From Candidatus Gastranaerophilales bacterium (GTDB lineage: Bacteria > Cyanobacteriota > Vampirovibrionia > Gastranaerophilales > Gastranaerophilaceae): DNA of 50,271 bases. The notes beneath the pieces were generated by a model, which had not been told where the DNA came from, did no database searches, and worked only from the letters and a program-made list of their open reading frames with translations. Below, one piece after another: positions 26,624-37,547 of the stretch. The DNA is taken from positions 1 through 50,271 of the forward strand of contig CALVEU010000003.1 of NCBI GenBank assembly GCA_944326635.1. Reading direction: 5' to 3'. Numbering within the stretch: the stretch's first letter is position 1; every line of letters begins with the position of its first letter. The position numbers were made by a program, and so were the translations under genes.

Positions 26624-27414
26624 ATGAAAAAATCTTTAAAGTTTGAAACTCGGGGGGGGGGCGCTTTTTAGCTCCCAATTACTGTTTTGAAAGTTTGTTC
26701 AAAACTATAGTGTCGGCTCAAGCGGCACGCTTGGGGTTTACCCTTGCAGAAGTGTTAATTACATTAGGAATAATTGGAATCGTTGCAGCTTTGACTATTC
26801 CTCAATTAATTAGTGGCTATAAAAAGAGAGTCGTCGAAACTAAATTGCAGAAAGTTCATTCAATATTAAGTCAAGCGGTTCGTTTATCAGAAGCAGAAAA
26901 TGATGTGGCTGTAAATTGGGATTGGCCTGATAGTGTTGTTGATGAAGAAGGTCGAAACATCTTTTTTAATAAATATTTTAAACCATATATGAAAATTGTA
27001 GACGAGGAAAGAACCTATTTTAATGTATATAAACCTGATGGCACAAGAGATTATACAGAATGGCATACTTATTATAAGCTTTCTGATGGAACTTTTATTA
27101 GTTTTTATATTTCGTATAATGTTCATAGACACATTTATTATGCAAGTATTGAAGTAATATTACCTGGGACTAATAAAGATTATTTAATATCTGGAAAAGA
27201 TTACTTTAATTTTCAAATAAATGTATCTTCTGATAAGACTGCAGTATCAGTGTTTCCTTCTACATATGGAGGTTTGACTTGTGAGGGAATATCAAATAAT
27301 TTAAATTATTTTGTTGATAAATGTAAAACAGCTACACAAGGTGGGTATTATTGTACGGCTTTAATATATTGTAATGGCTGGAAAATCCCTGATTATTATC
27401 CTGTTAGATTTTAA
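26624..27414 (+). CDS. Prepilin-like protein D, gated by a G10 run (OFF in this sequence)
   Basis: A prepilin-like gene with AAGGAGCG just before ATG 26624 and the start MKKSLKFETR, followed by ten G. As sequenced it reads GGGAF and stops at TAG 26669-26671. With 11 G it continues GGGRFLAPNYCFESLF through AQAARLG, the cut site and FTLAEVLITLGIIGIVAALT, a 263-aa protein with an unusually long 38-aa leader. The mature part ends CTALIYCNGWKIPDYYPVRF, like genes C and the ungated gene. In place of DVNG it has SGKDYFNFQI. It converges on rpoC2 and shares a terminator with it. Confidence 0.85.
26652..26661 (+). repeat. G10 homopolymer in prepilin leader D
   Basis: Ten G on the coding strand at codons 10-13 of prepilin-like gene D. 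Adding one base brings the start into register with the pilin frame. Confidence 0.97.
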
Positions 27415-27439
27415 ATTTATAATAAAATTATGGATATAA

Positions 27440-27475
27440 AAAAAGAGCCTCGATATTGAGGCTCTTTTTATTTAA
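27440..27475. terminator. Bidirectional terminator between prepilin D and rpoC2
   Basis: AAAAAGAGCCTC and GAGGCTCTTTTT form a 12-bp stem with loop GATATT, with T and A runs on either side. It serves the converging transcripts. Confidence 0.9.
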
Positions 27476-27484
27476 AAGAAATTA

Positions 27485-30400
27485 TTATTCTTCGTCTTCG
27501 TTACCTAATTGGAAATCAGGAGCTCCAAACATACCTTCAATTTCTTCTAAAATTGCAGATGGTTTTCTAGCTTGATTTCTTTGAGCAACTGCACGTTTTC
27601 TTTCTTCACGTTCTTTTTCTTCATTAGCATTTGATAGATGGTGGAATCCTGTACCTGCAGGGATTAGACGACCGATAATAACGTTTTCTTTCAAACCTCT
27701 CAACATGTCTTTTTTGCCATCTACAGCTGCTTCTGTAAGAATTCTTGTTGTTTCTTGGAATGATGCTGCTGAAATGAAACTTTCAGTATTTAAAGAAGCT
27801 TTTGTGATACCTAACAACATGTATTCACAAGTTGCTGGAGTTCCACCTTTTTCTTCAACTTCTTTATTTTCTTTTTCGAATGTTTGCATTTCAACTAATT
27901 CACCTGGTAACAATGTTGTATCACCAGCATCAACAATTTTAACTTTTTTAGTCATTTGTCTTACGATGATTTCAACGTGTTTATCAGCAATTTCTACACC
28001 TTGTGAACGGTATACTCTTTGTACTTCGTCTACAAGATATTGTTGTGCTGCTTCAGGACCGCAAAGTCTGATTACATCGTGTGGATTTAAAGGACCACTT
28101 GTTAAAGGTTGACCTTTTGTAATCTTTTGTTTGTTTTGAACAACAATATTAGCATCAATTGCGTATTTGATTTCTGTTCTGCCATTATCAGTTACAAGAT
28201 ATAATCTTGGAAGATCGTCGTCAGTTTCAATTTCTGCAATACCGTCTTCTTCTGCTAGAATAGCACAATCTTTTGGTTTACGACCTTCAAGAAGTTCTTC
28301 AACCCTTGGAAGACCTTGAACGATATCGCCAGTTTTTTGTCTTTCAAATACTAATGTTGCAATGTTGTCACCTCGTAGAACAAGAGCTCCTGCTTCTACT
28401 TGTAACATTGTACCTGGGCTGATTAAGTATGGACGACCATTTCTAATCGTAATTTCGCCTTTATTAACAGCTGATACTATACCGGATACTGTTGATTTTT
28501 CTCCACTATCAGCAATAATTGAATCTAATCTTACAAAATCACCTTTTTTAACGTTAGCTTTTCCTTTTACTGGTAGTATTGTTTCATATGCTTCGCTTGT
28601 TAATAATAATCTTCTAGTATCTTCTTTTTCTGATTTTATAGAAGCGACACCATCATTAATAGCTAAAACTTGAGTTTTTGCAACAGGAGTTTTTGGATCA
28701 ATTGTTTGTCCGTCTTTTACTAATAATTCAGTTTGAAGAGAAGACATTGTTTTTGCATTACCTTCAAATTCACGACGTACAATTAAGTTTTCTAATACAA
28801 CAATTCTCAAGTTGTCTTTTTCATCAAGTTCTACCATACCTTTAAGGTGTGATAGGTAACCTTGCATTTGAAGAACTAAACTTGTTCTTGTAATTGTTGA
28901 ACCGTCCAAATTTCTTACTCGAGCACCGTCTTTGTATTGTAACTGAGTAACAGGTACGATATCTATTAGACTATCTGATGTGTTGAATTTAATAGATACA
29001 TTTTTCTGTTCTACTTCTAATACTTGAACAGGTCTTATTAAAATTTGGATAGGTTGGTTAGAAATACTATCTTCGTCTAATGAAAGGCTTGTATCAAGTT
29101 CTTCATCTAAATCATCAATAACAATATCGTCCATTGATGAATCCATAATTGTAACAATTGATGTTTCTTTTGCTTTAATTCCATCAGCAATGACAGTTCC
29201 TTTTTTGACGATTTCTCCTTCATCAACTTTTAATTCAGAAACGCTTGAAAGTTGGTGAATTTCGCCAGGGCGGATTGTAATTTCATGGATTACATCATTG
29301 TACTCTTTGAATTCAACGATACCATCAATGTGGCAGTATACATCTTTTACAACTTCTGTTCCTGCAGTAACATGAGTTCCGTTTTCAACCATTTTTAAAG
29401 ATGAATCTTTATTAATTTGGTGAATTTCTTCAGGAATAAATACTACAGAACCAGGTTTTGTAATGATTTGATTTTCATCAACTTCAACATCAACATATCT
29501 GATTTCACCTGATGAATTAACTGCACATTCATCGTCAATTAATTCAGCGATAATCATACCATTTTCAACTGTTGTATCAACAGGGGCTTTTACGATATAT
29601 TTTTCGCCTGTTTTATTAACTGTCCATAATTGTTCTTTTTTAGTTTGTTCAAATGTAGCATTTTCAGGCATTAATGAAGCAATTACGATTGTTAATTCTT
29701 TACCTTGTACAATCTTTTTGATATTTTTGCCTTCAAATTTAACATCTTCGATAACTAAATCTTCACCAAAGCGAACTTCACCGCCGTGTTCACATATTGT
29801 TAATGTTTCTGCTAGTTTTTCGCCTTCTTTAATTTTTTGACCGTCTTTTACTAATATTTTAGAACCGCCAGGCAAGTTATAAACATCACCGCCAAGAACC
29901 CAAATAATACCTTGTTTATTTGTTGTTCTAGAAATGTTACCTTGTCTGTCTTTCTTTTCATCAGCAACGAAGTCTTCATATAATACTTCACCTGATAAGT
30001 CAGATGTAATATCTTTTGTTGCTTTTTCTGTTAAACGAGAACCGCCTTGTGCTGCTGGTTCAAATTGAGCAAGTTTGAAGCCTTTTTCAACTTTCATTCC
30101 GTTTGTAAAGAATACTGTAGAACCTGCTGGGATATGATATTTTTCAGTTCTTTTAGCACCTTTAATTTCAATATCAGTTTCGTAGTTAGAAATATTAACT
30201 ACATCCCCGTGACGAGTTCTTAATTCTCTTGTCTTAACGTTTGAAATAACTTCACCGTCTTGTTTTGCAATTACTTCTTTAATTGCATCTTTAACGCCTA
30301 CCGCACCACCTGTGTGGAATGTTCTCATTGTAAGCTGTGTTCCAGGTTCACCGATTGATTGAGCTGCGATAATACCGATTGCTTCACCGATATCAACTAA

Positions 30401-31342
30401 TTTTTGAGTAGTCATTGCCCAACCGTAACATTTTTGGCAAATACCGTATTCAAGTCCGCAAGTAAGACCTGAACGAACTTTTAATTCTTGAAGATTTAGG
30501 TGAGCTACTTTTTTAACATCATCTCTGTTCATTGTAGTACCTTCTTTTACAAGAACTGTACCATCTGTATCAACGATGTCTTGAGCAACTGTTCTACCTA
30601 ATAATCTGTCAATTAGTGGAACAATTACATTATCGCCATCTGTAATCGGTTTCATATTGATTGATTTTGTAGTATGGCAATCGTCTGCACGAATAATAAC
30701 GTCTTGTGCAACGTCAACCAAACGTCTTGTTAAGTAACCTGAGTCAGCAGTTTTTAACGCTGTATCTACAAGCCCTTTTCTTGCACCATATGATGAAATG
30801 ATGTATTCTGTAACGGATAAGCCTTCTTTAAAGTTTGATTTAATAGGTAAGTCGATGATTTGACCTTGTGCGTCTGCCATCAAACCTCTCATTCCGACTA
30901 GCTGAGATACCTGTGATAAGTTACCTCTCGCTCCAGAGAATGCCATCATATATACTGGGTTTAATTTATCAAAGTTTTCAACAACCTGAGATGTTAATTT
31001 TGCAGTTGTTTCAGACCAAGTATCGATAACTTTTGTGTATCTTTCAACTTCTGTAATTTCACCTTTTAGGTATCTGTTTGTTGATTTTTCGATTTCTGTT
31101 TCAGCTTCTTTAAGTAGCTCTTTTTTAATTGCCGGAACTTGTAAATCTGCAATAGAAATAGTTGTACCGGATTTTGTAGCATACTTATAGCCAAGGTTTT
31201 TAAGGCTGTTAGCCAATTCTGCGGTTTTAGCTCCGCCAAACTCTAGATACATTTGTGAAAGCAAATTGTTTAAACCTTTTTTATCCATTTGCTTGTTAAT
31301 GAAATCTATTGTTTTTTTACCATGTGTGTATGTTGTTTCCAT
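27485..31342 (-). CDS. rpoC2: RNA polymerase beta' subunit, C-terminal part
   Basis: The separate C-terminal part of beta', 1285 aa, a state typical of Cyanobacteria, their non-photosynthetic relatives and plastids. The N-terminus (METTYTHGKKTIDFINKQMD) enters directly in the funnel/rim-helix region. RSGLTCGLEYGICQKCYGWA carries the second zinc-site cysteines, GEAIGIIAAQSIGEPGTQLTMRTFHTGG is the trigger loop, and a large insert between trigger-loop halves follows, as in cyanobacterial SI3. GDIVQGLPRVEELLEGRKPK and the acidic end (LGNEDEE) complete it. AAGGAA precedes the ATG. It lies 46 bases after rpoC1. Confidence 0.98.
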   Translation of the reverse strand: METTYTHGKKTIDFINKQMDKKGLNNLLSQMYLEFGGAKTAELANSLKNLGYKYATKSGTTISIADLQVPAIKKELLKEAETEIEKSTNRYLKGEITEVERYTKVIDTWSETTAKLTSQVVENFDKLNPVYMMAFSGARGNLSQVSQLVGMRGLMADAQGQIIDLPIKSNFKEGLSVTEYIISSYGARKGLVDTALKTADSGYLTRRLVDVAQDVIIRADDCHTTKSINMKPITDGDNVIVPLIDRLLGRTVAQDIVDTDGTVLVKEGTTMNRDDVKKVAHLNLQELKVRSGLTCGLEYGICQKCYGWAMTTQKLVDIGEAIGIIAAQSIGEPGTQLTMRTFHTGGAVGVKDAIKEVIAKQDGEVISNVKTRELRTRHGDVVNISNYETDIEIKGAKRTEKYHIPAGSTVFFTNGMKVEKGFKLAQFEPAAQGGSRLTEKATKDITSDLSGEVLYEDFVADEKKDRQGNISRTTNKQGIIWVLGGDVYNLPGGSKILVKDGQKIKEGEKLAETLTICEHGGEVRFGEDLVIEDVKFEGKNIKKIVQGKELTIVIASLMPENATFEQTKKEQLWTVNKTGEKYIVKAPVDTTVENGMIIAELIDDECAVNSSGEIRYVDVEVDENQIITKPGSVVFIPEEIHQINKDSSLKMVENGTHVTAGTEVVKDVYCHIDGIVEFKEYNDVIHEITIRPGEIHQLSSVSELKVDEGEIVKKGTVIADGIKAKETSIVTIMDSSMDDIVIDDLDEELDTSLSLDEDSISNQPIQILIRPVQVLEVEQKNVSIKFNTSDSLIDIVPVTQLQYKDGARVRNLDGSTITRTSLVLQMQGYLSHLKGMVELDEKDNLRIVVLENLIVRREFEGNAKTMSSLQTELLVKDGQTIDPKTPVAKTQVLAINDGVASIKSEKEDTRRLLLTSEAYETILPVKGKANVKKGDFVRLDSIIADSGEKSTVSGIVSAVNKGEITIRNGRPYLISPGTMLQVEAGALVLRGDNIATLVFERQKTGDIVQGLPRVEELLEGRKPKDCAILAEEDGIAEIETDDDLPRLYLVTDNGRTEIKYAIDANIVVQNKQKITKGQPLTSGPLNPHDVIRLCGPEAAQQYLVDEVQRVYRSQGVEIADKHVEIIVRQMTKKVKIVDAGDTTLLPGELVEMQTFEKENKEVEEKGGTPATCEYMLLGITKASLNTESFISAASFQETTRILTEAAVDGKKDMLRGLKENVIIGRLIPAGTGFHHLSNANEEKEREERKRAVAQRNQARKPSAILEEIEGMFGAPDFQLGNEDEE

Positions 31343-31388
31343 TATATATTTCCTTTTTTCTTTTATTGTCTCAAGTCAATTTTTTGAT

Positions 31389-33098
31389 TTAAGCCAAAGC
31401 ATTTCTTACAGCTTCGTTGAAGATAATTCTTCCTGCAGTTGTTTCAATTCTTTCTCCGTGTTCATCTCTTACAACGATTTTGTCGTGTAGTTCGATTACA
31501 CCTACTTCTAGAGCTGAAATTGCATCTTGGAAGTTGTAGAAATATCCTTTAGGTTCCATTTCAGGATTTTTCAGGATTGTTAAATAGTACATACCCAATA
31601 CCATATCCTGTGTAGGAGTGATAATAGGTTTACCTGTAGCTGGAGCTAAGATGTTGTTAGTAGCTAACATTAACATTCTAGCTTCTGTTTGAGCTTCAAT
31701 TGATAATGGTACGTGAACAGCCATTTGGTCACCGTCGAAGTCAGCGTTGAATGCTGTACATACTAATGGGTGTAACTGAATTGCACGACCTTCTACCAAT
31801 TTTGGTTCAAACGCCTGAATACCTAATCTGTGAAGAGTTGGGGCACGGTTTAATAGTACTGGGTGTCCGTCAATTACTTCTTCTAATATATCCCATACGA
31901 TTGCTTCAGAACGTTCAATTTTCTTTTTAGCTGATTTAATATTTTGAACGTATCCTCTTTCAATCAATTTATTAACAACAAATGGTTTAAATAATTCAAT
32001 TGCCATTTCTTTTGGAAGACCACATTGATTTAATTTCAATTGAGGTCCTACAACGATTACTGAACGACCTGAGTAGTCAACACGTTTACCTAACAAGTTT
32101 TGACGGAAACGACCTTGTTTACCTTCAATAATATTAGATAATGATTTTAATGCTCTGTTGTTTGGTCCTACAACAGTTCTTCCGCGTCTACCGTTATCAA
32201 TCAATGCATCTACTGCTTCTTGTAACATACGTTTTTCGTTTCTTACAATGATTTCAGGTGCGCCCATTTCCAATAGTCTTTGTAAACGGTTGTTTCTGTT
32301 GATTACACGTCTGTACAAATCGTTTAAGTCTGATGTTGCAAAACGTCCACCGTCTAATTGTACCATTGGTCTTAAATCCGGAGGAGTTACTGGGAGTACA
32401 TCCATAATCATCCAAGTCGGATCTGTTTCAGAAGATATTAATGAATCTAGTAATCTTAAACGTTTGATAAGTTTACTTTTCTTTTGTACAGAATTTACTG
32501 TTCCAGCTAATTCTGTTCTGATTTCTTCTGCTAGTTCTTTTGTATTGATTTCAGATAGAAGTTCTTTTATAGCTTCAGCACCGATTCCTACTTTTAATTC
32601 AGAATCTTCATGTTCAGCCATATAATCTTCGTATTCTTCTTCTGATAATAATTGTAATTTTTTGAATTCACTTTCACCTGGATCAAGAACTACATAGTTG
32701 TTGAAGTAGATAACTTGTTCCAAATCTTTTAAAGTCATATCTAAAAGTAAACCTAAATATGAAGGTATACCTTTTAAGAACCAAATGTGAGAAACAGGAG
32801 CAGCAAGTTTGATGTGTCCCATTCTTTGACGTCTTACTTTACTGTCTGTAACTTCAACGCCGCAACGTTCACAAATGATTCCTTTATGTCTTACTCTTTT
32901 ATATTTACCGCAATAGCATTCCCAGTCTTTTGATGGTCCAAAAATTCTTTCACAGAATAGACCGTCTCTTTCTGGTTTTAATGTACGGTAGTTGATTGTT
33001 TCCGGTTTAGTAACTTCACCGTATGACCATTTAAGTATTCTTTCCGGTGAAGCGATACTAATTCGTATATAGTCAAAATAATCTATGCTTGTTGACAT
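31389..33098 (-). CDS. rpoC1: RNA polymerase beta' subunit, N-terminal part (gamma)
   Basis: The N-terminal part of split beta', 569 aa (cyanobacterial RpoC1 is usually a little over 600). It begins with the clamp/zinc-ribbon region [24 protein letters not shown]. Further on, [23 protein letters not shown] is the switch region, and [18 protein letters not shown] (about residues 448-465) holds the three Asp that bind catalytic Mg. It ends after the MYYLT and NEAVRNALA region, where bacterial fused RpoC would continue. AGGAG precedes the ATG. A stem-loop separates it from rpoB. Confidence 0.98.
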   Translation of the reverse strand: MSTSIDYFDYIRISIASPERILKWSYGEVTKPETINYRTLKPERDGLFCERIFGPSKDWECYCGKYKRVRHKGIICERCGVEVTDSKVRRQRMGHIKLAAPVSHIWFLKGIPSYLGLLLDMTLKDLEQVIYFNNYVVLDPGESEFKKLQLLSEEEYEDYMAEHEDSELKVGIGAEAIKELLSEINTKELAEEIRTELAGTVNSVQKKSKLIKRLRLLDSLISSETDPTWMIMDVLPVTPPDLRPMVQLDGGRFATSDLNDLYRRVINRNNRLQRLLEMGAPEIIVRNEKRMLQEAVDALIDNGRRGRTVVGPNNRALKSLSNIIEGKQGRFRQNLLGKRVDYSGRSVIVVGPQLKLNQCGLPKEMAIELFKPFVVNKLIERGYVQNIKSAKKKIERSEAIVWDILEEVIDGHPVLLNRAPTLHRLGIQAFEPKLVEGRAIQLHPLVCTAFNADFDGDQMAVHVPLSIEAQTEARMLMLATNNILAPATGKPIITPTQDMVLGMYYLTILKNPEMEPKGYFYNFQDAISALEVGVIELHDKIVVRDEHGERIETTAGRIIFNEAVRNALA

Positions 33099-33122
33099 TT
33101 TCTATTTATCTCCTTTTTAGTG

Positions 33123-33142
33123 GGGGGAAAATAGTTTCCCCC
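33123..33142 (-). other. Stem-loop between rpoB and rpoC1
   Basis: GGGGGAAA and TTTCCCCC pair perfectly around a four-base loop, in the 59-base gap after rpoB. No T run follows on the coding strand, so it looks like an mRNA processing or stabilising hairpin more than a terminator. Confidence 0.6.
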
Positions 33143-33157
33143 TTTCAAGTAATTTTC

Positions 33158-36100
33158 CTATAAATCTCCGAATGTAGTCGGTGTTTCAAAGAAGTTGATA
33201 TTTAACAACTCAGAATCCATATCTGATAGAACTCTTCTTGGAGCGGATTTTCTTAAATCGTCCATATCTGTCATTAAGTCTACTTCTTGACCGTCTTTTT
33301 TCGCTACCGTAATATCCAAACCGATACTTTGTAATTCTCTTACAAGTACTTTGAATGATTCAGGAATACCCGGTCTTGGAATGTTGTCACCTTTTACGAT
33401 TGCTTCATATGCTCTGTTTCTACCGTTAACATCATCGGATTTTATTGTTAACATTTCTTGTAGTGTATATGCTGCACCGTATGCTTCTAATGCCCAAACT
33501 TCCATTTCACCGAATCTTTGACCACCAAATTGAGCTTTACCGCCGAGTGGTTGTTGTGTAACAAGTGAGTATGGACCAGTAGAACGAGCGTGAATTTTGT
33601 CGTCTACTAAGTGGACAAGTTTAAGTATATATGAAAGACCTACTGCAACAGGTTCGTCGAATTGTTCACCTGTTCTACCGTCGATAAGTCTTACTTTACC
33701 GTCTTCATTTACCCAATCGCAACCTGATTCTTTAATACCTTTTAGTAATTCTTCTTTAGTTGCTCTTTCTGATTGGTTATCACCGTATCTTTCATCGAAA
33801 GATGGTGTTTCATAGTAGTTTCCTGTCAAGTATGCAGCCAAACCTAATAATAATTCATAAGTTTGACCAACGTTCATACGAGAAGGTACACCTAGTGGGT
33901 TCAATACAATATCTACTGGAGTTCCGTCTGGTAAGAATGGCATATCTTCTTTTGGTAATATTCTTGATACAATACCTTTGTTACCGTGACGTCCTGAAAG
34001 TTTATCACCTACAGAAACTTTACGTTTTTGCGCGATGTATACTCTGATAACTGTATTAGCTCCAGGTGGTAATTCATCACCTTTTTCTCTGTCGAATACT
34101 TTTACGTCAAGTACTCTACCGCCTTCTCCGTGAGGTACTCTTAATGAGTTATCTTTTACATCTCTTGCTTTTTCAGCGAAGATTGCACGTAGAAGTTTTT
34201 CTTCTGGTGGATGTTCTGATTCTCCTTTTGGAGTAACTTTACCTACTAATATATCGTCTGCATAAACTCTTGCACCGATACGAACAATACCACGTTCATC
34301 TAAGTGTCTCAAAGCATCTTCTGAAACGTTTGGAATTTCACGTGTAATTTCTTCAGGTCCAAGTTTTGTTTGACGTGCATCTATTTCTAATTTTTCAATG
34401 TGAACTGATGTGAAGATGTCATCGTGAACGCATCTTTCTGATAACAAGATAGCATCTTCGTAGTTATAACCTTCCCAAGGCATATACGCTACAATTACGT
34501 TTTTACCTAATGAAAGTTCTCCGCAGTTAGTAGAAGCACCATCGGCAATTACATCGCCTTCTTTTACTTTATCACCTTCATGAACTAAAGGTTTTTGGTT
34601 AATACAAGTATCTTGGTTACTTCTTACATATTTCATTAATGTATGTACATGTGGTTTGTTGTGAATGTCGCGGATAATAATTTCTTCACCGACTACTCTT
34701 TCAACAACACCGTCGCAATCAGAGATTACAACCATACCAGAGTCTCTAGCAGCTCTTTTTTCCATACCTGTACCAACAACCGGTCTTTGAGTAATTAAAA
34801 GAGGTACTGATTGACGTTGCATGTTTGAACCCATCAATGCACGGTTAGCGTCGTCGTGTTCAATGAATGGGATTAATGATGTCGCAACTGAAATGATTTG
34901 GATTGGTGATACCCCAACAAAGTCAACTTTACTTGATTGATCCATTGTAAATTCAGATCTGTAACGAACCGGTACATATTCATCTTTGAATGTGCCATCT
35001 GGGTTTAGTTGTACATCAGCAGGTGCGCAACGAAATTCTTCGTCTTCATCTGCTGTCATATAAACTACTTCGTCTGTTACTTTTCCATCTTTAACTACAA
35101 AGAACGGAGCTTCTACGAAGCCGTAATCATTTACTTTCGCGTGTGTTGCTAATGAACCGATCAAACCTGCGTTTGGACCTTCAGGTGTTTCAATAGGACA
35201 AATACGTCCGTAGTGTGATGGGTGAATATCACGAACTGCGAAACCTGCACGTTCTCTCATCAAACCGCCAGGTCCTAAAGCTGAAATACGTCTTTTGTGA
35301 GTTAATTCAGCTAGTGGGTTAATTTGGTCCATGAACTGTGATAATTGAGATGATCCGAAGAATTCTTTTAATGAAGCAACTAATGGTTTAGTGTTCAATA
35401 AGTTCAACGGAGTAAGTGTTTCAGAATCTTGTAGAGTCATTCTTTCTTTTACAATTCTTTCGATTCTTGATAAACCTACTCTGAATTGGTTTTGTAACAA
35501 TTCACCTACAGATCTGATTCTTCTGTTTCCTAAGTGGTCGATATCATCAACTGTTCCTTCATCATATGTTAAATTGATTAAGTATTCGATTGATGCAACG
35601 ATATCTTGAACTGTTAATGTTCTTTGGTTTTTAGGAATATTTAAGTTTAATTTTTTATTTAATTTATAACGACCTACACGACCAATATCATATTTCTTTT
35701 CATCAAAGAAACGAGCTTCTAATATTGAACGTCCGCCTGCTGCTGATGCAGGGTCGCCAGGTCTTAATTTTTTATAAACTTCGATTAATGCATCATCTGT
35801 TGTTTCTGCTGTGTCTTTATCCAATGTTTTCTTCAAGAATTCAAAGTGAGTGAATAAAGTTTCCATTTCAGAAACTGTGATACCCATAGCTTTTAATAAT
35901 GTTGTAGCTAAGATTTTTCTGTTTTTATCGATTTTAACGTAAATAATATCGTTAGAATCAGTTTCTATTTTCAACCAAGCTCCACGGTTAGGGATCATAG
36001 TTGCGTTATATAAACGTTTTCCAGCTGGAGAAATTTCACGTTTAAAATAAACACCAGGAGAACGAACGATTTGTGAAACGATTACACGTTCAGCACCGTT

Positions 36101-36475
36101 TACAATGAAAGTACCTTTGTCTGTCATTGTAGGAATATCGCCGATGTATACTTCTTGTTCTTTGATTTCACCGCTGTCACGGTTTACTAATCTTACCATT
36201 ACACGCAATTGTTTTGCATATGTTGCGTCATGGATTCTTGCTTCTTCAATTGTATACTTTGCATTGTCGAAAGTATAGTTTGGCAAGAAGTGTAATTCTA
36301 ATCTGCCTGTGTAGTCTTTAATTGGTGAAAAAGATAGTAATTCTTCTTTCAAACCTTCTTTTAAAAACCATTCAAACGATTTTTTTTGCACTTCAATAAG
36401 GTCTGGTAAATCATCCAAACGAGTATGTGGTATACCCATTGGAGTTACTCTTTCTGCATATTTTGTGTTAGACAT
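33158..36475 (-). CDS. rpoB: RNA polymerase beta subunit
   Basis: The 1105-aa beta subunit, close to cyanobacterial length. Conserved blocks in order: N-terminal lobe, [20 protein letters not shown] (rifampicin region, about residues 390-410, with the usual Asp, His and Arg), [37 protein letters not shown], then [14 protein letters not shown] near the active centre. The C-terminal [31 protein letters not shown] anchors beta'. GAGGTG before the ATG gives the start. Ribosomal protein genes rplJ/rplL are not upstream; rpoB has its own promoter and long leader. Confidence 0.98.
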   Translation of the reverse strand: MSNTKYAERVTPMGIPHTRLDDLPDLIEVQKKSFEWFLKEGLKEELLSFSPIKDYTGRLELHFLPNYTFDNAKYTIEEARIHDATYAKQLRVMVRLVNRDSGEIKEQEVYIGDIPTMTDKGTFIVNGAERVIVSQIVRSPGVYFKREISPAGKRLYNATMIPNRGAWLKIETDSNDIIYVKIDKNRKILATTLLKAMGITVSEMETLFTHFEFLKKTLDKDTAETTDDALIEVYKKLRPGDPASAAGGRSILEARFFDEKKYDIGRVGRYKLNKKLNLNIPKNQRTLTVQDIVASIEYLINLTYDEGTVDDIDHLGNRRIRSVGELLQNQFRVGLSRIERIVKERMTLQDSETLTPLNLLNTKPLVASLKEFFGSSQLSQFMDQINPLAELTHKRRISALGPGGLMRERAGFAVRDIHPSHYGRICPIETPEGPNAGLIGSLATHAKVNDYGFVEAPFFVVKDGKVTDEVVYMTADEDEEFRCAPADVQLNPDGTFKDEYVPVRYRSEFTMDQSSKVDFVGVSPIQIISVATSLIPFIEHDDANRALMGSNMQRQSVPLLITQRPVVGTGMEKRAARDSGMVVISDCDGVVERVVGEEIIIRDIHNKPHVHTLMKYVRSNQDTCINQKPLVHEGDKVKEGDVIADGASTNCGELSLGKNVIVAYMPWEGYNYEDAILLSERCVHDDIFTSVHIEKLEIDARQTKLGPEEITREIPNVSEDALRHLDERGIVRIGARVYADDILVGKVTPKGESEHPPEEKLLRAIFAEKARDVKDNSLRVPHGEGGRVLDVKVFDREKGDELPPGANTVIRVYIAQKRKVSVGDKLSGRHGNKGIVSRILPKEDMPFLPDGTPVDIVLNPLGVPSRMNVGQTYELLLGLAAYLTGNYYETPSFDERYGDNQSERATKEELLKGIKESGCDWVNEDGKVRLIDGRTGEQFDEPVAVGLSYILKLVHLVDDKIHARSTGPYSLVTQQPLGGKAQFGGQRFGEMEVWALEAYGAAYTLQEMLTIKSDDVNGRNRAYEAIVKGDNIPRPGIPESFKVLVRELQSIGLDITVAKKDGQEVDLMTDMDDLRKSAPRRVLSDMDSELLNINFFETPTTFGDL

Positions 36476-36694
36476 TAATTCACCTCGTCTATGTGTACGT
36501 ACTATATAAAAAATTGTATTTATTTCTTTGGAAATTTTTATTACAATTAAAAAATCTAACTTGAGGCTGTAAACCTTTCATTTTACTGATATTCAGCTAA
36601 ATGAACTTTTATGTTTAAATTCAATTTAGGCATAGTACACCTAACTTAAATTTACCATGTTACTTAATCATAATACATCAATTTTTATCGTCAA
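36476..36694 (-). promoter_or_regulatory. rpoB promoter and structured leader
   Basis: This is most of the 378-base gene-free stretch between rpoB and the gene at 36854. On the minus strand TTGACG (36689-36694), 16-base spacer and TATGAT (36667-36672) predict a start near 36660 and a leader of about 185 bases. Right at its beginning a stem of 14 positions (36640-36653 with 36617-36630, 13 of 14 pairing including one wobble) can form. I see no open frame or terminator in the rest. Confidence 0.55.
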
Positions 36695-36804
36695 GAAAAT
36701 ATCGCTTAATTTAAAAAAATATGTTAAAATTTTGTTACATTATGTTAAACTCTTTATTCTATTGGGAGAAAAGCTTGATTATAGCTCTGTTTTAATGTCA
36801 AGAC

Positions 36805-36832
36805 TGGACATAATAACTTTTCATATTATGAT
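36805..36832 (+). promoter_or_regulatory. Candidate promoter of the secreted protein gene
   Basis: TGGACA (36805-36810), 16-base spacer and TATGAT (36827-36832), 22 bases before the ATG at 36854, which is preceded by AAAGGAG. Confidence 0.5.
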
Positions 36833-36853
36833 GTATTAATTAAAGGAGTATAT

Positions 36854-37495
36854 ATGAAAAAAATTATAGTATTATTATGCTTTTTAATGTTAGGGAAAGC
36901 TGCATTATCTGCAGATATTGATCCAATTAAAAAGATAGAAAATATTCCATCAGAAATTGTACTTACTGGAAATTTGGTCTTTGATTGGTTAGATATTTCT
37001 CAAGTTGAAAGAGATGCTGTGATTGATAGGTATCAAAAAGAACTTTTTGATGAAAATACTGTATATAAATATAATAAAAAAGAGTTCAAGTCAGAATACA
37101 AAGATTTTTTGAAAGATAAAGATTATAAAAGGCATTATATGCTTGTTAAAAATGGTGTAAAAGAAACTGATGCAGAAAATCTTTGTGGATTTTTTTACAA
37201 AAACAATTTATTAATAAGTTATGCTATTCAGTATAAAAATGATTTAAAAACAGTGTATTATTATGATACTATGGGAAAATTAAGATATATTGATAAATTC
37301 TCAGAAAATTATCCTAATTTCCCTTATATGTCAAAACAATATCGTGCTAATGGGACTTTAGTCAGTGCAATATATTTTATTTCTCACGATATGCAATATA
37401 TGTATAATAATGATAAGTCTTTTAGGGGGGCTTGGTACAAAGATAAAATGTATGATAGGCACGCAAAGCAGACTTTGACTAGAAATAATTGGTAA
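36854..37495 (+). CDS. Secreted hypothetical protein, 213 aa
   Basis: An unrecognised protein with a clear signal peptide (MKKIIVLLCFLMLGKAALSA, cut after about residue 20). The mature part is charged and Tyr/Lys/Asp-rich. It has repeated short beta-like units such as YYYDTMGKLRYID and YRANGTLVSAIYF, reminiscent of MORN- or antitoxin-type repeats but not clearly either. AAAGGAG precedes the ATG and a strong terminator follows, so it is a single-gene unit. It is probably periplasmic or outer-surface. A G6 run near the end is in frame and not near a start. Confidence 0.8.
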   Translation: MKKIIVLLCFLMLGKAALSADIDPIKKIENIPSEIVLTGNLVFDWLDISQVERDAVIDRYQKELFDENTVYKYNKKEFKSEYKDFLKDKDYKRHYMLVKNGVKETDAENLCGFFYKNNLLISYAIQYKNDLKTVYYYDTMGKLRYIDKFSENYPNFPYMSKQYRANGTLVSAIYFISHDMQYMYNNDKSFRGAWYKDKMYDRHAKQTLTRNNW

Positions 37496-37497
37496 AT

Positions 37498-37532
37498 AAA
37501 AAAAAGAGAACTTTTAAAGTTCTCTTTTTTTA
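37498..37532. terminator. Bidirectional terminator
   Basis: AAAAAGAGAACTTT and its complement form a stem flanked by A and T runs, between the secreted protein gene and the converging M16 peptidase gene. Confidence 0.88.
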
Positions 37533-37547
37533 TATTTGTCTGATTAT

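Noticed and set aside
31266-36100. Several open frames of 60-155 codons opposite rpoC2, rpoC1 and rpoB
   Set aside because: They run antisense to conserved genes, lack ribosome sites and code for no recognisable protein.
36657-36839. 60-codon open frame before the secreted protein gene
   Set aside because: No ribosome site, AT-rich low-complexity product, and it lies across the rpoB promoter; treated as chance.
37423-37428. G6 run in the secreted protein gene as a fifth switch
   Set aside because: It is near the 3' end, in frame, shorter than the others and not in a leader.
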